Assembly: GCA_963585895.1 (NCBI GenBank) | Contig: OY757939.1 | Location: forward strand, 26,726,367 to 26,790,366 | Length of the DNA: 64,000 nt | Source: Sepioteuthis lessoniana | Taxonomy: Eukaryota; Mollusca; Cephalopoda; Myopsida; Loliginidae | Direction: 5' to 3' | Shown here: positions 20,898 through 30,801 of the stretch, piece after piece | Layout: every line of letters begins with the position of its first letter | Numbering within the stretch: position 1 is the stretch's first letter | Made by a program: the position numbers and the translations under genes | The notes under the pieces: generated by a model | Databases searched by the model: none | Seen by the model: only the letters and a program-made list of their open reading frames with translations | Told to the model about the DNA's origin: nothing

Positions 20898-21430
20898 ATT
20901 TGAGCCAAGTCGGCTGGGTCTTTAGAATACACCGACTGCATCTCAGCTGAGAGTTAAGCCCACCTTTCCCTAACAAGTGTCCTGGATATGACTCTAAACA
21001 ATCTGATGGTGAAGTTTCAGTAATGCTGGAGCTTTGGGAAATTCAGAGTATCCCTTTACTGCCATTGCTCCCTGGTCCATTCTGGCCTGGAGATATATCA
21101 CCTGATAGGGTCCTATCTATGGGTCAAATAAAACTAGTCGACAATTAAACCAAGTGCAAACAAATGACTTATGCTAAATTTAATTGTTTGAAATAAAAGT
21201 AATCATTTAATTGTGTGTCAACTAATTACTGATGTTTAAATGATTTTCTAGTGATACATGGCATTCCTTGGAATTATTTAACTCTGTGTAAAAGAATGTG
21301 CTTTGGTTCGTTTAAAAACGTTATAAATAAAATGTGTTTACGAATCACATATATTAAATATATACGTATAAAGAGGAATTAGCATTTAATAAGCCTCAAT
21401 GATTGATATACCATCAAAGCAAATCAAACC
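20898..21430 (+). repeat. Composite repeat C copy
   Basis: Complete head ('agtcggctgggtc', 'gactgcatctcagctgagag', 'tgtcctggatatgactctaa', 'gggtcaaataaaact'), about three internal units (21140-21330), a TA-rich 'cacatatattaaatat' spacer and a diverged tail ending near 21430. Confidence 0.75.
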
Positions 21431-21474
21431 TATCTCTTAATCTATCTAATTGCATGCGTGTGGGCTTTTGCGCT

Positions 21475-21475
<1 letters not shown>

Positions 21476-21555
<80 letters not shown>

Positions 21556-21556
21556 A
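21476..21556. repeat. (TA)n/(TG)n microsatellite
   Basis: A TA tract changing into about 24 TG units. The Tyr/Ile- and Cys/Val-repeat open frames here are artefacts. Confidence 0.95.
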
Positions 21557-22056
21557 TATCTGTGTATGTGTGGAGATGTAGGTCATTGCTTTCATGGTAA
21601 GAAACAAGGAGACTTGTCGATGTTGACAGCGATCAGATCAAAACATTATTTGAGACTCAGCGACATCAGATAGTGCAGACGAGAGCCAACAAAGTCAAAT
21701 ATCAAAATCAATCATTAACAGTGATTTGCACCAGTTCGATTATGTTAGTCAGTTTAATGTGTAGCTTCCACATACGTAGAAAAACACAAATAACTACTCA
21801 GTCATATCAGAACTTTTAAGCAAATTGTGATAGTATTTAAATCAATATAAAAGGAAATACTCTAAATTCAAAATCTAATGACGTGGGCCTATCAACACCA
21901 ACTGGAAAATCTACTTCTGCTCAGCAAGAGGAGATAATTTCTACCACCGATAATACCGTTCCCGTGTTGCGAGAAGGGGCTCGGTGGTAGGTAGCCTTTG
22001 CAAACTTTGAAAGACGTCTTGGATTACTGTGTCTTCTGCTTTGTCAGTTGTTGTTA

Positions 22057-22058
<2 letters not shown>

Positions 22059-22120
<62 letters not shown>
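22059..22120. repeat. (TA)n microsatellite
   Basis: About 30 TA units. 21560-22058 has nothing recognised. Confidence 0.95.
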
Positions 22121-22123
<3 letters not shown>

Positions 22124-22235
22124 TAATATGTCTCTGTTAATGTGAAAATGAGGACTGTTAAAAGGCGGATAATGACAAAACCCCGGATTGTATCAGCAAA
22201 AGAAAGATCAAAACATCAAATTTATTTAGATCTGG

Positions 22236-22420
22236 TTTCTTCGTTTAATGACATATCAACCATCGTGGGTTATTCTAGTACCAAAGTCGTCCTTATAGAA
22301 GAACTATAGCAAATACAATTTAACTAATACGAAAGAGAGTGTTCATATATTTCCCAAGTGTATTAGCCCGAAAGTGAGTGTAACAGAGACGGGAAATTGA
22401 ATGAACATGACCAGAAAATC
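22236..22420 (-). repeat. SINE A-type tail and body
   Basis: Complement of the SINE A tail ('ttaatgacatatcaaccatc', 'gtgggttattctagtacc') and body ('gtattagcccgaaagtgag'). On the minus strand it lies directly downstream of the hammerhead-like motif at 22496-22451. Confidence 0.6.
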
Positions 22421-22450
22421 CGGCGAACATTTGCGCACGACATACGGAAC

Positions 22451-22493
22451 CACTGGACAGCAGTTTAGACTTTATTAGGTCTTATCAGCAGTG
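22451..22493 (-). ncRNA. Hammerhead-like motif with both catalytic G positions changed
   Basis: Minus strand in order: stem I CACTG (22493-22489), CTGATAA (22488-22482), stem II GAC...GTC with an 8-base loop (22481-22468), TAAAC, stem III AC-TGCT-GT, then C as cleavage base (GTC triplet), then CAGTG closing stem I with five perfect pairs. Relative to CUGAUGA...GAAA, the two changed bases are the second G of CUGAUGA and the G of GAAA, the positions known as G8 and G12. The fold is kept but cleavage activity is not expected. Confidence 0.5.
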
Positions 22494-22714
22494 TATACTG
22501 TGATCTTCCCCCCACTGGAGCTCGAAACAGCGACCACAAAATCGAAACTCTCCCACTTAGCCCCTGGTCCACATCGTACACAAACGCTGCCAAATTAACT
22601 AGTCATGACAATTGTGCAGCCAATTAACCTGAATGTGGTTGCCGAATTTTCTGGTCATGGTAATTCAATTTATAATACAATTCCTCCATTTGAAAAATAA
22701 AAATGTACAGAGAG

Positions 22715-22795
22715 ACTAGAGTTCGAACTCACATACTTCGAGACCCCTGTCTAGCACATTAGACATCACGCTAGGGAGGCTCACCAAAGTTGGTT
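22715..22795 (-). repeat. tRNA-like SINE head
   Basis: Complement shows 'gagttcgaactc' as B box (complement self-similar, 22719-22730) and an A-box-like region from 'tctagcacattagacatcac' (22750-22769). Confidence 0.55.
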
Positions 22796-22984
22796 TGAAG
22801 CACAAACGTGGAATAAAAGCATTATAGTAATGGCACGGCCTTACCTCATCTCTGCAATGATTCTTTTCAAATGCAGTTACTTTAGATTGGGTTGGTTGGT
22901 TTTGCATATTGACCCTTGACCGAGTCGTCAATTAGAGATTTCCCTAAATAGGATGCATCTGGATAAACAAGCGGAAGCAGTCAC

Positions 22985-23155
22985 GTGGTTAATGGGTTTA
23001 TGAAATGATATATGCAAATGCCGCGTGAGGGTCCGAGGCAGTCGGGGTCAGTTGGACGAATTGTAAGTCAGTGTCACCTTGCAGTCACAGAGAACGCCCG
23101 CTGTAGCGGCGGCCCACGAAGCCTCCAGTTGAGAACCCCGGCTAAGAAGCAGAGG
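22985..23155 (+). other. GC-rich patch ending in a splice-donor-like site
   Basis: A GC-rich stretch ('gaacgcccgctgtagcggcg', 'gagaaccccggctaagaagc') ending 'agcagaggtaatg', where AG|gtaat resembles a 5' splice site. There is no open frame longer than a few dozen codons and no repeat relative in the window. It could be a non-coding exon or a decayed element. Confidence 0.25.
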
Positions 23156-23764
23156 TAATGCTAAGTTGGGACTTGAAAATAACACAGTGTGGTTTGATCA
23201 AGAGGAGAAAAAGTTATAGGTCAATATAGCCGTCTGTCTTTGTCTTCCTGTCTCCATCTGTCTCTCTCACACGACAGAGATTTGACCCCTTGCGAAAGAA
23301 TAAAAAGATTTTTTTTCATCATATAACGTGTGAAAGCATGTGCGATACCCTGCTCTCATCAGCCGACAACCAGGAGTGATAACACAGTTTCGGTAGTTCA
23401 AGGCGGTGCTGCCACTCTTGGCGCTACCAAGCAGCTTTTGCCATCGGACAGGGTATTAAAAGAATGATATATATATACATATATATATAATTCTTAATGT
23501 GCAGTTTGTGATTTAAAAAAAAACGCGTTTACTTTCGGCCGTTGATGCCATTACGCGTTTACATTAACCGTTTCCTGATGTTACACAATCACACGGGAAT
23601 GGTGGTTCCACGTGCATTTCATTCGCGCTGAAAACTTCTCGCTTTCGACCAAATCCAACTTGATGTATAGTGCTCCGTGGTCTGAAGACGATTTAAGGCA
23701 ACTTTCAAACTGCGTCATGTTATTCCTATTTTTGTAGTTCTTCCTTGATCACACTATATAACAT

Positions 23765-23820
23765 TGGCTGGTTGGGTTTTATAGTATATCAACCCTTGTA
23801 GGTTATTAAATGCCACATCC

Positions 23821-23852
<32 letters not shown>

Positions 23853-24565
23853 ACGAATAGTTTGTTGATAACATTTTTAACACAGTTAAATGATCACAAC
23901 TATTGCTATGTAAAACTAAGAATTCAATTTAACAGTCATTTGTTTGAATACAGTTAAACGTTTATACATATAAAATTTGTGAGTGAATATTTTGTGAGTA
24001 ATTTTACTTTTAAAAAACTTATAGAGCTAATTTATATGCACTACGTTATATGGTTTCAAGTATTGCTATCAAACACAATTTTATTGAACACCATTCATTT
24101 GCACACAGATTGTTCCATGCATTGCTGTGTAAAAGCAAAAATTCATTTTTTGCACACTGTTAAACTGTTTCAAACATTCCTATCTAACAGAAAGAATTCT
24201 ATTTAATATTATTTATTTGCTTGCCCTCACTTGAATGGCTCCAAGTTTTGCTATCTAAAACTAACACTTTTATTTGCACACAGTTAAATAGTCTTGCTTT
24301 TTAACCTTAATTTAATTTTACAGTCGTTTGTTTACTCGGAGTTAAATGGTCAAATGTATCAATTTGGCCCATAGGTGGAACCCTATCAGGTAATACCGGA
24401 TCAGAGGGGATCTGGGAACAACGACAATGAAGGGGTACTCCACATTCTCTATAGCTCCAAGACTGGAGCCTCAACATCAAGACACTCGTTGGAGGGAGGA
24501 TTTACTCCTCTGCAGAGATGCAGTCAGTGTATTCTTCAGCATCAGCCGACTAGGCATTTAAGATT
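23765..24565 (-). repeat. Composite repeat C, full-length copy with (TA)n
   Basis: Complement, 3' to 5': tail 'ggttgggttttatagtatat' and 'ggttattaaatgccacatcc', a (TA)n tract (23821-23848), about eight internal units of 60-70 bases with 'caatttaacagtcatttgtt' and 'cacagttaaa' cores (23870-24355), and head 'ggcccataggtgg' to 'tcagccgactagg' (24364-24555). Confidence 0.85.
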
Positions 24566-24729
24566 AGGCTCCATTCCTCAATGTGTATTAATGATTATAA
24601 TAGTTCAGTCAATTTGAAAAAGTCTTTTGCCCTGTTAGCGAGCTTGAGAAAACGCCTACTGAAACCAGCTAAAGATTGGTAAAAACCCTCGTCAATGACA
24701 TTAAAATGTATCTGGTGGTGAAACTTTAC

Positions 24730-25560
24730 TTTTGAAGCTCTGGTTGGTTGGTTGGTTGACTGCCTTGTTGCTTTGGTTTTATGGCATATCAACCCTTGTT
24801 GATTATTCAATGCTAAATCCTCTGTATACGTATATATCTATATATTAAGTATATGGTTTAGAAACGAATAATTAGTTAATACAATTTTTAAAAGAGCAAG
24901 ACCTCATTTGATTGCACACAGTTAAATGGTTTCAAGTATTCCCCTCTAACATAAACAATTTTTTCTTTATTATTAATTATTTGTTTGCACACAGTTCAGT
25001 TGATTTTAAGTATTGCTAAGAAACACGAACAATTTAACATTAATCGTTTGTTCGCACGCAGCTTAGTGGATGAACGTATGATTTGTTAGTATGTTGGAAA
25101 TTTAATTATGAAAAAAGAGATAATTTGTTTCCAAACAATTAACTATTGCTATTGTTTGCACGAAGTTTAATGGTTGCTAGTATTGCTGACAAACACTAAT
25201 TATTCTACTTAATATTAATCATTCGCTTACAGAGTGAAGTGGTTGGATGTATTACTAATTAAAACTAAAAATTATATTCGATACAATTCTATCGTTAGCA
25301 CAAAATCAAATGGTTTTAAGTATTGCTATGTAACTATGTAATACCAGCATAAGTCACCAAAATTAGATGATTTCAAGTATTACTATCTATCACCAGCAAT
25401 TCAATTAAATAATAGTCATTTGTTCACATACAGTTAAATGATTAAACAGTTCTATTTCAAATAATTCAATTTAGCATAAGTCATTTATTGGCACTCAGTT
25501 TAAATGGTTATATTAAATGTCATATATTAATTATATGATTTGTAAACGCATTTTGTTAAT
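24730..25560 (-). repeat. Composite repeat C, tail plus long unit array
   Basis: Tail 'ttttatggcatatcaaccct' preceded by a short GGTT repeat at 24740-24760. About twelve diverged internal units follow ('tttgcacacagttaaatgg', 'caagtattgctatgtaacta'), and the stretch ends near 25560 with no head module. The arrangement suggests unit-number variation between copies. Confidence 0.75.
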
Positions 25561-25639
25561 CTTGATTATCAACGATGTCTCTATTAAAGTCTTGCTGAAT
25601 TAGATTTGTTTCAAACAGTCTATTGAAATTTAACTAGCT

Positions 25640-25865
25640 TTTGGAATGAAATTGGAATTTACTCGTGAAGGTTTGCTAGTTTAGCTTTTTAACCATTATA
25701 CAACCCGAGGCGCCCAGCAAGAATTCAAGTAACAATTTACTTAGCTTTGTGCTTCTACGGGGCACAAGGTTATATTAATCGTGCACCCAAAGAGACTCGA
25801 TCTCACTCGTGAACGTTTGCTAGAGCAGCTTTCTAACCATTACACTACCTGAAACGCCTAAAACA
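25640..25865 (-). repeat. Two tandem tRNA-like heads
   Basis: 25645-25710 and 25783-25862 both contain, in complement, a B-box-like 'ctcactcgtgaa' region and an A-box-like 'ttctaaccattacactacc' region, spaced as in tRNA-derived SINE heads. Confidence 0.5.
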
Positions 25866-25917
25866 GTCAATTATTAACGTGTTTAAAATCCTGCAATGTT
25901 TATTATGTTATCACAAA

Positions 25918-26168
25918 GAAAAGTAGAGCGTTCGCCAATGATTAGCGAGACGGGGTTCAATCCCAGGTCGGGTCATACCAAAGACTCAAATAATGGTTTT
26001 TGATGCAACCTTGCTTAATACTCAGCATTATAAGATGAGGATCAAGGGTAAAGTGAAGCAACCCAGGGAATGGAGTAGCGCCCTCCCCAACACCTTGGTG
26101 TAGTAGCTATTGAAAAGTGGGCCTTTGGGTCACCGTCGACTATGGTGGCCAACTTTACTTTATTAAAG
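25918..26168 (+). repeat. SINE B copy
   Basis: 'gagacggggttcaatccc' (B box, about 25947), 'tcataccaaagactcaaat', 'ctcagcattataagatgagg', 'atcaagggtaaagtg', 'agtagctattgaaaag' and 'gggtcaccgtcgactatgg'. The A-box end is partly diverged. Confidence 0.85.
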
Positions 26169-26390
26169 TCTTGCTAAATTAGATTTGCTGCAAAACAGCC
26201 CGTAAGATTTATGTGTTTAAAACTCTGCAATGTGCCTTATAGATCCTTAGAAATAAAGGTTTACAATGTATATAGAGTGGATTGTTTGTATGCAGGTTTT
26301 ATCAAAACCAGGTTGGAAAAATAATTTCTTGGTATTATTGATTTCAAATATCACTGTTTTATTTTCAAACATATCAAAAACAATTATATA

Positions 26391-27238
26391 CGTGGTGCAT
26401 TCATAAGTTTCCAGATTTTTTTTTGAACAGTCATTTAAATTTGTCGTAGACTCTTGAAAATTCAGTTTGTTATTGCTATATATCTCATGAGATGACTGAC
26501 CAATTTTTATGATTTCAGGTTTAAATGAACAGCTACAGCAGCAATTGGAATACACCCTACTAAAAACTGATTGTCACTGCTGGGGAATTTCAAAAATGCA
26601 ATCTGGACGTAAGGACACTTGAGAATAATGATATGCAATAAAATTGTGTCTTAAACTTGGAAAAATGCCACAGAAACGTATGGGATGCTTCAGACAGCTT
26701 TTCGACCATCTTGCATAAATCGAGCATCAGTTTTTGAGTGGCATAAGAGATTCAAGGAAGGAAGGGAGTCTGTGAGGGATTATGAGAGGTGTGGGAGGAG
26801 TAAGGAAGTCAATACACCACAGGAAGAGAATCCGTCGGAAGAGGCCAGCCCACTTCAAATCGGGTCAGTGGCATTTCCACCTAGACAACACAGCAGTCCC
26901 ATCCTTGTCACAGACTATTTGACCAAGATGGGGATCAAGACAGTTCCTCAACCTCCCTATAGTCGAGACCTTGCTCCCTGTGACTTTTGGTTATTCCCTA
27001 AGCTCAGAGGCTGTCGTTATGAGACTATTGAGGAGATGAAAGAGGCTGTGACAAAGGTCATTGACACGTTCACACAAGAGGACTTCTATGGAGCCTTACA
27101 GAAGATGTTGGAACGGTACAACAAGTGCATTGCAGCTGGAGGAGATTACTTCGAAGGGAACTAGAGTTTCATGCGTGTACTCTCAATGAAAGTGCCTATA
27201 CGAAAAAAAGTCTTGAAACTTTTTTAATGATCCTCGGA
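26391..27238 (+). mobile_element. Internally deleted mariner element (GVQW type)
   Basis: The left terminal inverted repeat (about 26391-26425) matches the complement of the right one (about 27203-27238): left 'cgtggtgcattcataagttt', complement of right 'cgaggatcattaaaaaagtt'. A TA dinucleotide precedes the left end and TA lies two bases beyond the right end, as expected for mariner targets. The element is about 850 bases against roughly 1.3 kb for complete mariners, so about a third is missing. Confidence 0.8.
26685..27164 (+). pseudogene. Mariner transposase, deleted and frameshifted
   Basis: The 159-codon frame starts with the end of the N-terminal helix-turn-helix domain (FEWHKRFKEGRESVRDYERC). 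It then jumps, across a deletion, to the C-terminal catalytic region with PPYSRDLAPCDFWLFPKL, which contains the third acidic residue of the DD34D triad (SRDLAP for the usual SPDLAP). The upstream second-Asp motif is present in another frame (WHFHLDNTAVPSLSQ, about 26870-26915). The first catalytic Asp and about 130-170 residues are lost. Intact members of the family have about 340-350 residues and excise and insert DNA at TA sites. This copy cannot encode an active enzyme, though a truncated DNA-binding N-terminus is conceivable. The start is the first in-frame Met and is not the family's natural one. Confidence 0.8.
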
Positions 27239-27239
27239 T

Positions 27240-27925
27240 ATTTATCATATATTTCATATAGAAATCAATTAAAGTAAATGAAAGAGTAATCTTTTTATAT
27301 GCGTTCTCGATTAGTTTTGCTAATCTTTCTAATTTTATATCATATTTCATACGATATTTTATTACCTTAACACTTAGATAATTGCGCCTGGCGGGTGCAG
27401 ATATTTTGCTAGTAGTTATCAACGTCTTCAGAACTTTATACAATATCCTGATCTTAACAAAATAATTTTATGCAAAAGACCAGACTATTAATTTTAGGAG
27501 AATTCTTCTACTGCCTCTTAGATCATACGCAAACGTCGACTGGGTTAAACTGAAAAGATAAAAAAAAAAATAGGTATGCGTATGAGGTTACTGAACCACC
27601 TTTTGGGTAAAGCTATTTATATTAAAAGAAGAGCCCTTTGAGATCTGGTTTTAGTTTGTTTTATCACATAATGAAAGTGTTGGAATCCATCTTCTCACAT
27701 TTTTTCGCTTAACTTGATGTATATTCTGTTGACAATATCATATCACGGTTGAGATTGACATTTATTTAAGAAAAAAGATTTCTTGAATTATTCAGAATGT
27801 CGTAAGATTACGCCAAGATGAAGTTGAAGGTCCCACGAATCATAAATAATTATCTTTCACTTTTGTTTTTCCTTTTGTTGTTGTTGCTGTTGTTGTTTTT
27901 TTCTTTTTTTATGTCTGTATAAAAA
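27240..27925. other. No recognised feature
   Basis: AT-rich; only a short (TTG)n tract at 27876-27896. Confidence 0.5.
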
Positions 27926-27927
27926 TA

Positions 27928-28380
27928 CAGGGGTGATTTAAAAGTTTTGCAATATTGTAGTTATACGTGATAGTTTGCAGTGTGAACATCATGTGAACGA
28001 AACACTTCAAGCTGTCATAGGTGCCCATTGTGATTGGTAGTATTGTGGTTGTTGGGGCGCTTACACGTTGTGCATTGGTTTACTCTGTGCGTGATCTGAA
28101 AGCCACACAGCTGAACGTGCAACGAAGTCTAAGCTGGAAACATACGCTTCACCAGTTCAAACTGGACTAGAATGCTGCAGAAGCTACGAAAAAACATTCG
28201 TTGTGTGAAAAGTGAAAACGCGGTTGATTACAGTACAATAACCAGACGTTTGAGAAAGATTTCGCTTGGGCCTAAAATGGCTGATTCCATGGTCGTGTTC
28301 TAATCTATTGAAGGAAATCTAGCAAGAAGCATTCGGAGAGTATCATCAGCCTCACATTATTAAAAAAAATTGCATTCTTC
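27928..28380 (+). pseudogene. Mos1-like mariner fragment (5' part)
   Basis: Begins with CAGGGGTGATTTAAAAGT immediately after a TA, typical of a mariner 5' terminus. After about 250 bases a frame reads NIRCVKSENAVDYSTITRRL then RKISLGPK, and after a stop GNLARSIRRVSS. That is the second helix-turn-helix region of mariner transposases. Several stops and a frameshift are present, and everything downstream (the catalytic domain) is missing. It is distinct from the GVQW-type copy at 26391. Confidence 0.65.
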
Positions 28381-28382
28381 AG

Positions 28383-28510
28383 TAAGGTATGAAACACCTT
28401 ATCCTACTAGCTATGGGTTAAATAGTACCACTACTGTTTTTCAAGAAGGATGGCTTTCGCATTAAATAACCTAAGAAAGTTGATATGCCATTAAACAAAC
28501 CAAACCGAAT
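28383..28510 (+). repeat. SINE A, 3' half
   Basis: 'agtaaggtatgaaacacctt', 'tatgggttaaatagtacc', 'gcattaaataacctaag', 'gttgatatgccattaaaca'. The tRNA head is missing. Confidence 0.75.
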
Positions 28511-28544
28511 GGGTGATTAACTGATTTGTTGATCCGCTTTTTTT

Positions 28545-28770
28545 TTTACTTGGAGGTAAAGAAATCGTGTTTATTGTGCATATATGTTGTTGTTTCTTGG
28601 GAGTTTTATGTTATCAAGTATTCTTATCTAATAAAAATAATTTACATACAGTAGTAAGTTTCAAGTATTCCTATTTAATACTAACAACTGTATGGTTCTA
28701 ATTAATTATTTATTTTTAGTAATGGTCATTTGTTAGGATATAGTTATTTGGTTTCAGGTAACTTATAATA
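28545..28770 (-). repeat. Composite repeat C variant, unit fragment
   Basis: Complement of the variant-2 tail ('gaaatcgtgtttattgtgca') and units ('caagtattcctatttaatac'). Confidence 0.5.
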
Positions 28771-28796
28771 TGCAGAAGCGAAATTTATGAAAAAAC

Positions 28797-29245
28797 GAGT
28801 TTCCCAGTCGGCTAAGGCTGTAGAATATGCCAACTGGTTCTCTGCAGAGGAGTAAGACGCCCCGCCAACGAGTGTCCTAGATAGGATACTAAACAATCTG
28901 ATGGTGAGGTTCCAGTAATGTTGGAGCTTTGGGGAATGTAGAGTACCCCTTCATTGCCATTGGTCCCAGGTCCACTCTGGCCCGAAGTGGTAGCACTTGA
29001 TACTATCTATGGGTCAAATAGAACTAAACTGCATACTTATGCTAAACTGAATTGTTTTAAATGGAACTGTTTTTGTATGATAAACTGAATTGCTTGAAAT
29101 AGAACTATTTTGATATTTAACTTTGTGTAAACAAAAAAACTATACTTATAAAATGAGTTGCTTGAAATACAACTGTTTCAAATGGATTTGGCATTAATGA
29201 CCTACAATGGCTGATGTGCTATAAAACCAAACCAATCCAAAAAAG
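28797..29245 (+). repeat. Composite repeat C copy
   Basis: Head 'cagtcggctaaggctgtag', 'tcctagataggatactaaac', 'tggcccgaagtggtagcac'; two to three internal units (29010-29170); tail 'ggatttggcattaatgacc' and 'ggctgatgtgctataaaacc'. 29250-29770 shows nothing recognised beyond a short direct repeat ('ttttgtaaaa' context, 29270 and 29330). Confidence 0.8.
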
Positions 29246-29775
29246 GAAGATATGCGTGATAACGTTGGTATTTTGTAAAAGCTAATTGGCGGGAAGCGAA
29301 TTTGGAAAAAAGGTGGGATATATGTTGGCATTTTGTAAAATCTCAAATGCGTAAAGCGAACTGACAGAAAATGGGAAATACATGTAATAGTACAGATATT
29401 TCGTAAAACTGAAAAGTGTTAAAGCAACGTTTTGAAACTACGGGGATACATCTGGTGATCTATCCCAGTTTTTTTCCCCAACCGGTATTGGTGGCAAATG
29501 AAACAGAGGTGATGGATGACATGAATTCAAGATACCAAGCAAACATCCTTTTTCTCAAAACACTTACGTATACATAGACCTCTGTATTCTACTACTTTTT
29601 ATAGTATCGATTTCCTCTCTTGTTTATGGTAGACCAAGTGTCATAAGAATATAGCATCAGAAAACGCCTTTTGTCAGTAATTCCTTATATAGAAAAATAG
29701 TTTATTCCAAGGACTTCGTTATAATACTTTCCGTTCTCTTCATTCGGATAGGCACTATTATAATCGCTAATTGCA

Positions 29776-29776
<1 letters not shown>

Positions 29777-29832
<56 letters not shown>
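29777..29832. repeat. (TA)n microsatellite
   Basis: About 28 TA units, abutting the next feature. Confidence 0.95.
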
Positions 29833-29834
<2 letters not shown>

Positions 29835-29858
29835 GCCTTTACAAGAAAGCTCCAACGG

Positions 29859-29938
29859 GATTAAATTGTTATTATAAATTTATTTCGGCGAAGAATATCA
29901 TTATACTCTTCGTTTCATCAGATGACTCACGTTTAATC
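29859..29938 (-). ncRNA. Hammerhead-like motif with 10-bp stem II
   Basis: Minus strand: distal stem I GATTAAA/TTTAATC (29938-29932 with 29865-29859), CTGATGA (29921-29915), AA, a 10-bp hairpin CGAAGAGTAT/ATATTCTTCG with a four-base loop, CC, GAAA, then the palindrome ATAAATTTAT as stem III. The unpaired AA and CC next to the core depart from the canonical form, so activity is doubtful. Confidence 0.4.
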
Positions 29939-30324
29939 TGAGGTTGAAAAACAGCAAATATGGATTACAGTCTATGTATGTGCATGAAAAAAAGAAAAAA
30001 GAAAACAAGAAGAAAGGAAAAACTATATGAATTTAAATTATCAGGCGAAAGTAAAGAGGGATAAATTAAGAAACCAGAAAAAGGGTCTTCCTGTAAATTA
30101 ACCCATCCTAATTTGAACGTGTGCTAGATTTTTCGTAGCTGGTGGAATGTTATGAATAACGTAAACTTGTAAACTAAACGATTATCTTCATATATTTTTC
30201 CGTTTACTTCCTTTACATGTATTAATTCCCCCTCTTAAAAAAAAGGCAACAACCCTTTCGGCAACCACCAGGTGCTTTTAATTGACACCAAATTGTATTG
30301 TATTCGGACGCTGACTGGATATTA

Positions 30325-30350
30325 CTGATATATATATATATATATATAAG
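30325..30350. repeat. (TA)n microsatellite
   Basis: Short TA tract. 29950-30320 and 30350-30660 hold nothing recognised. Confidence 0.85.
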
Positions 30351-30733
30351 ATTTTCATTAAATTGAAACCAAATCATTAATAAGTAATGATAACAATTAA
30401 ACAGTTATCAAAGTCAAGCTTTAAGATTAATATGGAAAGTTGCCCCCCCCAACCAAACTGTGATTTGGTGGTATACATACATATACAAGTGCATGTTATT
30501 AGCATGAAGTTAAGGAGAACAATATCAATAATATAAAGCAATTTTCCGAAAGACTGAGATTAAAATAAGAATAGAATCGTGTACAATGTGAGTTAATTAA
30601 CAAAGAGATTTGTGATGTCAGTGTTGATGTATTTTCGGTGATAGACACTTAATCGCAATTGTAATGAGGCATATATATATATGTATATATATAACAAATA
30701 TATATTAGATATATACATTTAATTCATGGAATT

Positions 30734-30794
30734 TAGACTGCGAACCCTGGGTTTCATGGAGTTTTTTGCAAAAAAACAATCATCAGGCAGTTAA
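30734..30794 (-). ncRNA. Hammerhead-like motif, copy 2
   Basis: Minus strand: ACTGC (stem I), CTGATGA (30786-30780), a stem II of seven A-T/G-C pairs GTTTTTT/AAAAAAC with unpaired flanks, GAAACCC-A-GGGTT (stem III), C, then GCAGT closing stem I with five pairs. It is the better relative of the motif at 4488-4548. The next bases on the plus side are the insertion point of a LINE fragment. Confidence 0.45.
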
Positions 30795-30801
30795 GAAAAT
30801 G

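Noticed and set aside
23340-23420. Hammerhead motif around CTGATGA (minus, about 23360)
   Set aside because: CTGATGA is present and a GAAAC lies nearby, but on the wrong side and without pairing stems in any permutation I tried.
23690-23730. Hammerhead motif around CTGAAGA (plus, about 23691)
   Set aside because: The second core reads CAAAC and no stem II forms.
28330-28365. Hammerhead motif around CTGATGA (minus, about 28345)
   Set aside because: It lies within the Mos1-like mariner coding remnant and has no stem II or GAAA.
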